Positions 63,101 to 64,000 of a DNA stretch of 64,000 nt are shown piece after piece. The position numbers and the translations under genes are program-made. The stretch is from NCBI GenBank assembly GCA_002722955.1, contig PBMZ01000165.1, positions 1-64,000 of the forward strand. Reading direction: 5' to 3'. The notes under the pieces are model-generated. The model did not search any database. It saw only the letters and a list, made by a program, of their open reading frames with translations, and was not told the DNA's origin. Every line of letters starts with the position of its first letter. Within the stretch, counting starts at the first letter, position 1. Source of the DNA: Planctomycetaceae bacterium (GTDB taxonomy: Bacteria > Planctomycetota > Planctomycetia > Planctomycetales > Planctomycetaceae).

Positions 63101-64000
63101 GTACGATCGACATCACATTCAGCAACGGTGACTCGATCGACATCGACGACAACCACGCGCTAACCAACATCGACCTTGATCAAGGCGGTTCGACATTCGA
63201 TTACACAGTAACTACGGGCAACGTAACCGTCACTGCCGCCAACACGGCTGACGAGAATTTTTCCATCACGGCAACCGCTGGGACATTGGCTTTGGTCGAC
63301 GTCGATACGACGATGGGCAATGTCACAGCAAGCACCAGCGGAACGATCACAGTCACCTCTGATGGCGGTGTCACAACGACCGGCGGCGACATCGATTTGA
63401 ATTCGTCCACGGGTTCGATCGTCACAACCGCCGCAGACAACGCGGTAGCTGACATCGCGAGCGGCGGCGGTTCGATCACCCTCGAAGCCAACACGGGTAT
63501 CCTCGATAACGCAGCGGCAGCCTTCGATCTTGATTCCGGCGGTGGAGCTGTCTCGTTGACGGTTGATGGCACGGGTGAGATCGTCGCCGACTACGAGTCC
63601 GCGGATGCCGATGCAGTCACTCTAACAATTACTCACACCGATACTGGCAGTGCCGTCTTCGATAGTCTGGCGACCGACACGCTGACGGTTAATGCTTCGA
63701 CAATCAATAACGGCAACCTCGAGATTCGCAACGGCGCGGGGATCACGGTCGCCGGAACTCTGGATACTTCGACCAACAACGGAACACTCACATTGCAAGC
63801 TGAAACTGGCGACATCAGCCTTGGCGACGTCGACAACATTTTGGCTCCAGGCAGCGGTGCTTTGACGATCGAAGCGACTGCCGGAAACATCACCGTTGCC
63901 GATGCGACCACGAATAACGAAATCAACACTAGCGGCGACGTTAACTTGACGGGTCAAAGCATTGGCGCCACCAATGCGCTGGACATCACGGGTACGAACA
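51178..64000 (+). CDS. Giant surface protein: S8-like protease domain plus adhesin-type repeats, 3' end beyond window
   Basis: The frame is open from ATG 51178 (AGAGG 6 bases upstream) to the window edge, over 4,270 codons. The N-terminus is basic (LFRRKRLKSTKV) with the planctomycete giant-protein motif RLEERVVLNAAP (~46). Residues ~320-760 form a subtilisin-like (S8) domain: Asp348 (GTLSDSFD), Asn474 (SSAGNSDRQSY), Ser709 (FFGTSAAAPHAAAVAGLM); where S8 enzymes have the catalytic His, this one has Glu387 (DEGRGMMQLIHDVAPGA). A PPC-like beta domain is inserted between Asn and Ser. After ~800 come beta-helix/RTX-like repeats rich in Asp/Asn/Gly/Thr; residues ~1140-1435 form a separate globular domain. 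Two autotransporter-like units (NGFTPSAGETFVIIN; NGFTPTAGNTITIID) are near 56050 and 60710. Likely exported; no stop seen. Confidence 0.88.
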   Translation, partial: MLLTSWLKSLFRRKRLKSTKVRNNKYLPNQRQRDDFVTLSLMRLEERVVLNAAPVDSPDMFEELLVNVGQANDLQDDVNLTSEENSLAADVQNASTVQEGSAFAGGQSDSESENFAVPTWDDLYASIGEYILPSNDASISNADLEDDSFGDGPSSDSLGNIGGGFTNSIIGASAVTSGQPTFDSTATAQFHDLALASFHGEDGQGKDGAHASLGYDLSYLYHEYSAFQADSVTSTFTTSHPLLQVVGDSVVVDFSASDGDTDALINNLESHGATITGEFGSLVSALVPIENLPDLNGSTGVNSATASYAPYTFVGDVDTQGDVAQLSNLARANFSVDGTGITIGTLSDSFDNFANGTPATDAADDVASNDLPTGIIVLDDTIAGTDEGRGMMQLIHDVAPGATQAFHTAFGGQASFAQGIIELADSVANGGAGADVIVDDVLFFAEPMFQDGVIAQAVDQVKAGGVAYFSSAGNSDRQSYESAFTASTDMFQGTLLHDFDPDVGVDTFQAFTLQTDEQAIFSFQWDQPFGSLGGAGSASDVDIFLLDDASLNANILAQGNVNNILSGDPIEVIGYTNTTGAAQTIHIAIGVMSGPAPDLMKYVYVGGSVDEFDTMSSTNYGHANALGAESVGAAAFFQTPAFGQNPALLEAFSSAGGTPILFDAAGNRLAEPEVRLQTSITAPDGGNTTFFGTDILFDTDTFPNFFGTSAAAPHAAAVAGLMLEAAGGTGSLTPDTIYTVLENTAADIANPGFDHDAGHGYIDANAAVAEAAAVGGGGGIDLTFDTNFIPGANVNDGNDDFFTLEKIGDDAVISVNGTEVARAELAVIDTITFSGSDDDDTLDVSFAGGNPLPVGGIDFNGTTNSNDFLNLSQAGLVQTFATVTHTHTNGTDGNALINDGVNTRQARYTGVDLITDTLTANARVFQLNGGAEVATLFDFADNPGLSSFVSTEATFVDFTNPNNLLTINAGSGDDVVDVDSLDANFSAGLTIDAGADNEAVNINAALNIDELNITATTITLAGDVTTADNQTFSGNVVLETDITLTGNNLTFGGTIDSAIGELNSLTVNSNGAGVTRFDGVIGGNDALSAFETNADGRTEFNTSTINLDGNSLTINNAALLMQNLTINESGSQFDVNALTEETGELEDEIDRLKGLVLAKDSNLYVAPTAQERTDFRALATSVYNLDLATALTQATALDYELVEFIDATSSKSYIVLREELDNGAVTRGWGSYILDPNYKHDVLIEINHPLFDTNTPELGAIIFEDSGSRAFLIAGAHRSANGFNTADVADPINSIYQEVHEVFDGATGESTTYSFHGFNSDGKGFPDPTDVVLSSTDDAISTEVIDLDMRLELINGIKSYAFNELDPNDANNVLVNDGVDGTIFSSLAGKQNVQGIHTRGEGGTFIHVELEQSIRFDDDTLVEAAHRISNSIVATNTLFSNGGDVAFNSTVDSADGGNFSLTINTSTGNTVLNDDVGGDALGNLSDDNGLSSITTNASGRTELANIDITTTGSQTFNDPVTLTFQTFNVDAGETLTTPLVSVDNEATLGGRGTIDGNVIAEFGGTVAPGMSPGILNSDSVTFELGSTFDVEIGGTTPGNANTNHDQLNVTGTVTIESGTNLKATAFNGFTPSAGETFVIINNDGADTVTLGNGDVGFNNLAEGEAFSTDFLGSGLTATISYAAGDGNDVALIVAQQDVVVAAVATDGNDDVIDVEINGNNLDTVVDGVSQDSRPVAGVQSLTVNGVNGENDQVNFDFDANPGLANVATFNVNLGGDANDDLNVTVNGESVVFDFDATGSGTVTVGATTINFTGVGPNTVTISGTNDLTIDFPTGPTTDAILDDNGDNGDNMSNISSALGMFSVDFTNPTDRLTINFGDNGDTLTIVDLDPAFNPDGDITGTPVTAFVINGGDGSDTLEIEGLGGLTNDLSVDLLDGTGDAITVQTNAVSISTGDAQLAAESVTFNSAFTATDISLQTDTIDIAAALTGGGNLSISPQDAARAINIGGATGGLDIDDTELGNLTDGFAAITIGRVDGTGAIGVDTADFTDPITLLGGEATLAGLTTSQGDAGITVTTAAGTGVTVSTAALTANGAGAIDINSGAAFTLSDAVTLSSTTGSISVDTTGTNALTVNGNVQTGGAGTATLTASDVFTMDTDSLIQAAAGVVINATETATVDVVTSTGDDVTISSTNGSILAAEANAIVAGSAITLNAGTGTTDAVGTTATPLNINGTTLDGQAGSGGFFAIDADNIQLGLITATGSGDVGVGAMANITAAASAAAEIVTGGTVILGGSSIGATNTVDIEMATGLEINDLGAGAIRVNEINGSTIASTVISVENTGFGTIDVSFNNGDLIDIDDNHTLTNVDLNQGGSSFSYTTANGNITAMAVDTADENLTINTDSGEIQLVNVDTTTGDIDVDATGNITATLDGGVTTTGGNVDIATTGGAILTTGTDNAAADIITGGGDLSLTADTGIFDNATNQGPLDIATSGGDVSVTVTGTGDAKLDYESSEADSFELTADHSGTGDFIFDSLSTGTLTVNGASTSGSNIDIVHDGILSVTGEVNARSDGNVRLEGTSITLTADAISTQAGTGNDGDGAGNITIRATGGSITTSNAIGKSGASGNVDLTASAGVTLNAATAIVQTTGTYTVDADSDANGTGEYAQSNASSSVTSGAVSITAATIDLTGTIDSGATDIDLLPSTAASTIGIGGGAGTFNLADAEVTNLTSSDTLTIGRTADGTGAVDIDAIDLSGETFAVVIAGGAIAVDGLNTGTNAVTLTGRTGEINGNGDDTADIISGTLTLSGVGGIGNTSQLEVDTNGANISFDVPSGTGNIDAQYVSADNDSYAITITHDGTGDASFDSLATGTLTINGATTTASDIDVPHDGALTVATEVNARSDGNVTLEGDSIQLNADVISSADNNDNDGDGAGDISITATDGSITATKKIGNTNAAGDVMLSATNGVTLSTADGDITTTGAYTVNADSDGNNSGTYTQDDAGAAVTLGASAATITAADVSLTGTITGTGTLSLEPSTAALTIGIGGGAGDFNIDDAEITNLTDGFASITIGTAGGTGLINVDTADFTDPLILIGGELNDATGTDITAPSVTVDAVVAPGQSPGRLDVAGNFAFANDSTFQVEVGGLTPGENATDHDQLKVTGTVTIGDNVTLDTQQFNGFTPTAGNTITIIDNDDTDAVSGRFKDLQEGDRIALFLGANLDATISYAGGDGNDVVLTVVAAANGAASVDGNGNVVINDIGNADNDDVSISLVGGMIRITDNSGNALAAGFNATQVNASTVDIDPADITGGDLTINGNNGDDVFEIDFSDGDLGIDFTVNGGANSDGLIVTGDGTNDTATYTPDVTTPGDGQVVVDVGGGTNRTITFNELEPVDITGMTTATLTLSGADDVLTVQEGVDFLSGGGNQAIRVSGTSGGVAIEAAAFFGNTNVVIDTTTSDGNDTITIAETNNAHNNTNLTINTGTGTDSIDVNGELLVPGNLSLSSTSINLGADLTTDGGTLTLSGAVSLSADVELDTTNAGNTAAGNDVTIINTVSGTGAVRDFTILAGTGGTIDLNGVVGGSNLVDVISLTGLTLTQDANVTAQGDVTYTVDNIAITNNLTGAGTLLLQPQTVARTIGIGGGAGGFDLNDAEIGRLQDGFTGITIGRADGTGAVDVDTADFIDPITIRGGAATLGGLTTSQDDASITVTTAATTGVTVTANLTANGAGNVDINSGAGFTLDDGITLSSTSGNITIDTTGANALTINGTVQTAGAGTVTLTGTDAITMDADSLIQATAAVTVNATDTATIDVVTSTGSTVTISSTNDSILEAAATNAISGTTVTLNAGTGTSDSVGTDANRINTSATTLSGTAGTGGFFVDETDSVELGTIAITGAGDVTITATAITAAANATAEIDTAGTIDLTAGVIGATNTVDLTNATALVINDNAAGAIRIDEITSSTIAATTIVVGNASFGTIDITFSNGDSIDIDDNHALTNIDLDQGGSTFDYTVTTGNVTVTAANTADENFSITATAGTLALVDVDTTMGNVTASTSGTITVTSDGGVTTTGGDIDLNSSTGSIVTTAADNAVADIASGGGSITLEANTGILDNAAAAFDLDSGGGAVSLTVDGTGEIVADYESADADAVTLTITHTDTGSAVFDSLATDTLTVNASTINNGNLEIRNGAGITVAGTLDTSTNNGTLTLQAETGDISLGDVDNILAPGSGALTIEATAGNITVADATTNNEINTSGDVNLTGQSIGATNALDITGTN
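57181..63700 (+). repeat. Two long homologous segments inside the giant gene, offset ~4.9 kb
   Basis: Segment 57181-58815 and segment 62083-63700 encode aligned proteins: DGFAAITIGRVDGTGA against DGFTGITIGRADGTGA, TLAGLTTSQGDA against TLGGLTTSQDDA, DTDSLIQAA against DADSLIQAT, NNGDLIDIDDNHTLTN against SNGDSIDIDDNHALTN, and FDSLSTGTLTVN against FDSLATDTLTVN. The offset changes only from about 4,902 to 4,890 bases. About 545 residues were duplicated as one block. Confidence 0.85.
58730..60400 (+). repeat. Tandem ~1-kb repeat inside the giant gene
   Basis: Units of about 332 codons begin near 58730 and 59726: FDSLSTGTLTVNGAST against FDSLATGTLTINGATT, GEVNARSDGNVRLEG against TEVNARSDGNVTLEG, NDGDGAGNITI against NDGDGAGDISI, and later TIGIGGGAGTFNLADAE against TIGIGGGAGDFNIDDAE. 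Spacing of aligned blocks is close to 996 bases. Confidence 0.85.

Noticed and set aside
51400-63960. Many minus-strand open frames of 60-320 codons
   Set aside because: They are antisense shadows of the giant gene, whose Asp/Gly/Thr/Asn-rich codons leave few stops on the other strand; products are Val/Ser/Pro-rich with no domain.
1-64000. tRNA or rRNA genes
   Set aside because: No T-arm GGTTCRANYCC with matching acceptor stems and no rRNA-like stretch was found by eye.

Overview
The window looks like the chromosome of a Pirellulaceae-type planctomycete (Rhodopirellula-like). Markers typical of that group are a YTV-repeat cysteine-rich cell-wall protein, a DUF1559-type C-terminal domain, a Planctomycete-cytochrome/DUF1587-1592-1588-1585 protein next to a DUF1552 protein, a DUF1080 secreted protein, a ThuA-like protein, and a giant surface protein starting with a basic stretch and an 'LEERVVLNA' motif. 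No tRNA, rRNA, CRISPR array, phage or insertion sequence was recognised.

Layout: 1-3.9 kb holds the 5' part of a secreted WD40 protein (minus) and a decayed ECF sigma/anti-sigma module (plus). 4-11.3 kb holds a membrane DUF1559-like protein, a CoA-transferase subunit overlapping hemB, an alanine-glyoxylate-type aminotransferase, a HEAT-like protein divergent from a toxin-antitoxin pair, and a class III aminotransferase. 11.3-12.6 kb is eroded (agmatine-deiminase remnant and frameshifted AraC regulator). 12.9-14.2 kb is the YTV protein. 15.4-21.9 kb is a polysaccharide cluster: two AsnB-like amidotransferases around an O-antigen ligase/polymerase-like protein and a GT4 glycosyltransferase. 21.9-28 kb has a PQQ-propeller protein and DNA repair genes (ung-nth overlapping, then a short uvrC). 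28-35 kb has sugar-metabolism-like enzymes, an Nramp-like transporter with an inserted run of calcium-type loops, and a broken HNH nuclease. 35.9-38.4 kb is a pterin-flavoured operon (unusual SDR, pterin-4a-carbinolamine dehydratase, DHPS-like protein). 38.6-44.1 kb is tgt-yajC-X-secDF, where SecDF carries a lipobox and leucine-rich repeats at its N-terminus. 44.1-49.9 kb has ThuA, a DUF1552 gene broken by one amber codon, a large cytochrome-type protein and a FixJ-like regulator. 51.2 kb to the end is one giant open reading frame (more than 4,270 codons): a subtilisin-like domain followed by adhesin-like repeats.

Two patterns cut across the map. First, seven small accessory or regulatory genes are broken by single-base losses, in-frame stops or truncation, while long housekeeping genes are intact. 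Second, about a dozen intergenic gaps hold long inverted repeats; at least two sequence families recur (one with core ACTCTCCGAGT, one with AACCCG...GCGAGG). Several naive reading frames run through these repeats, so start codons beside them were moved downstream.

All calls come from reading the sequence and recalling family features; no database search was run.
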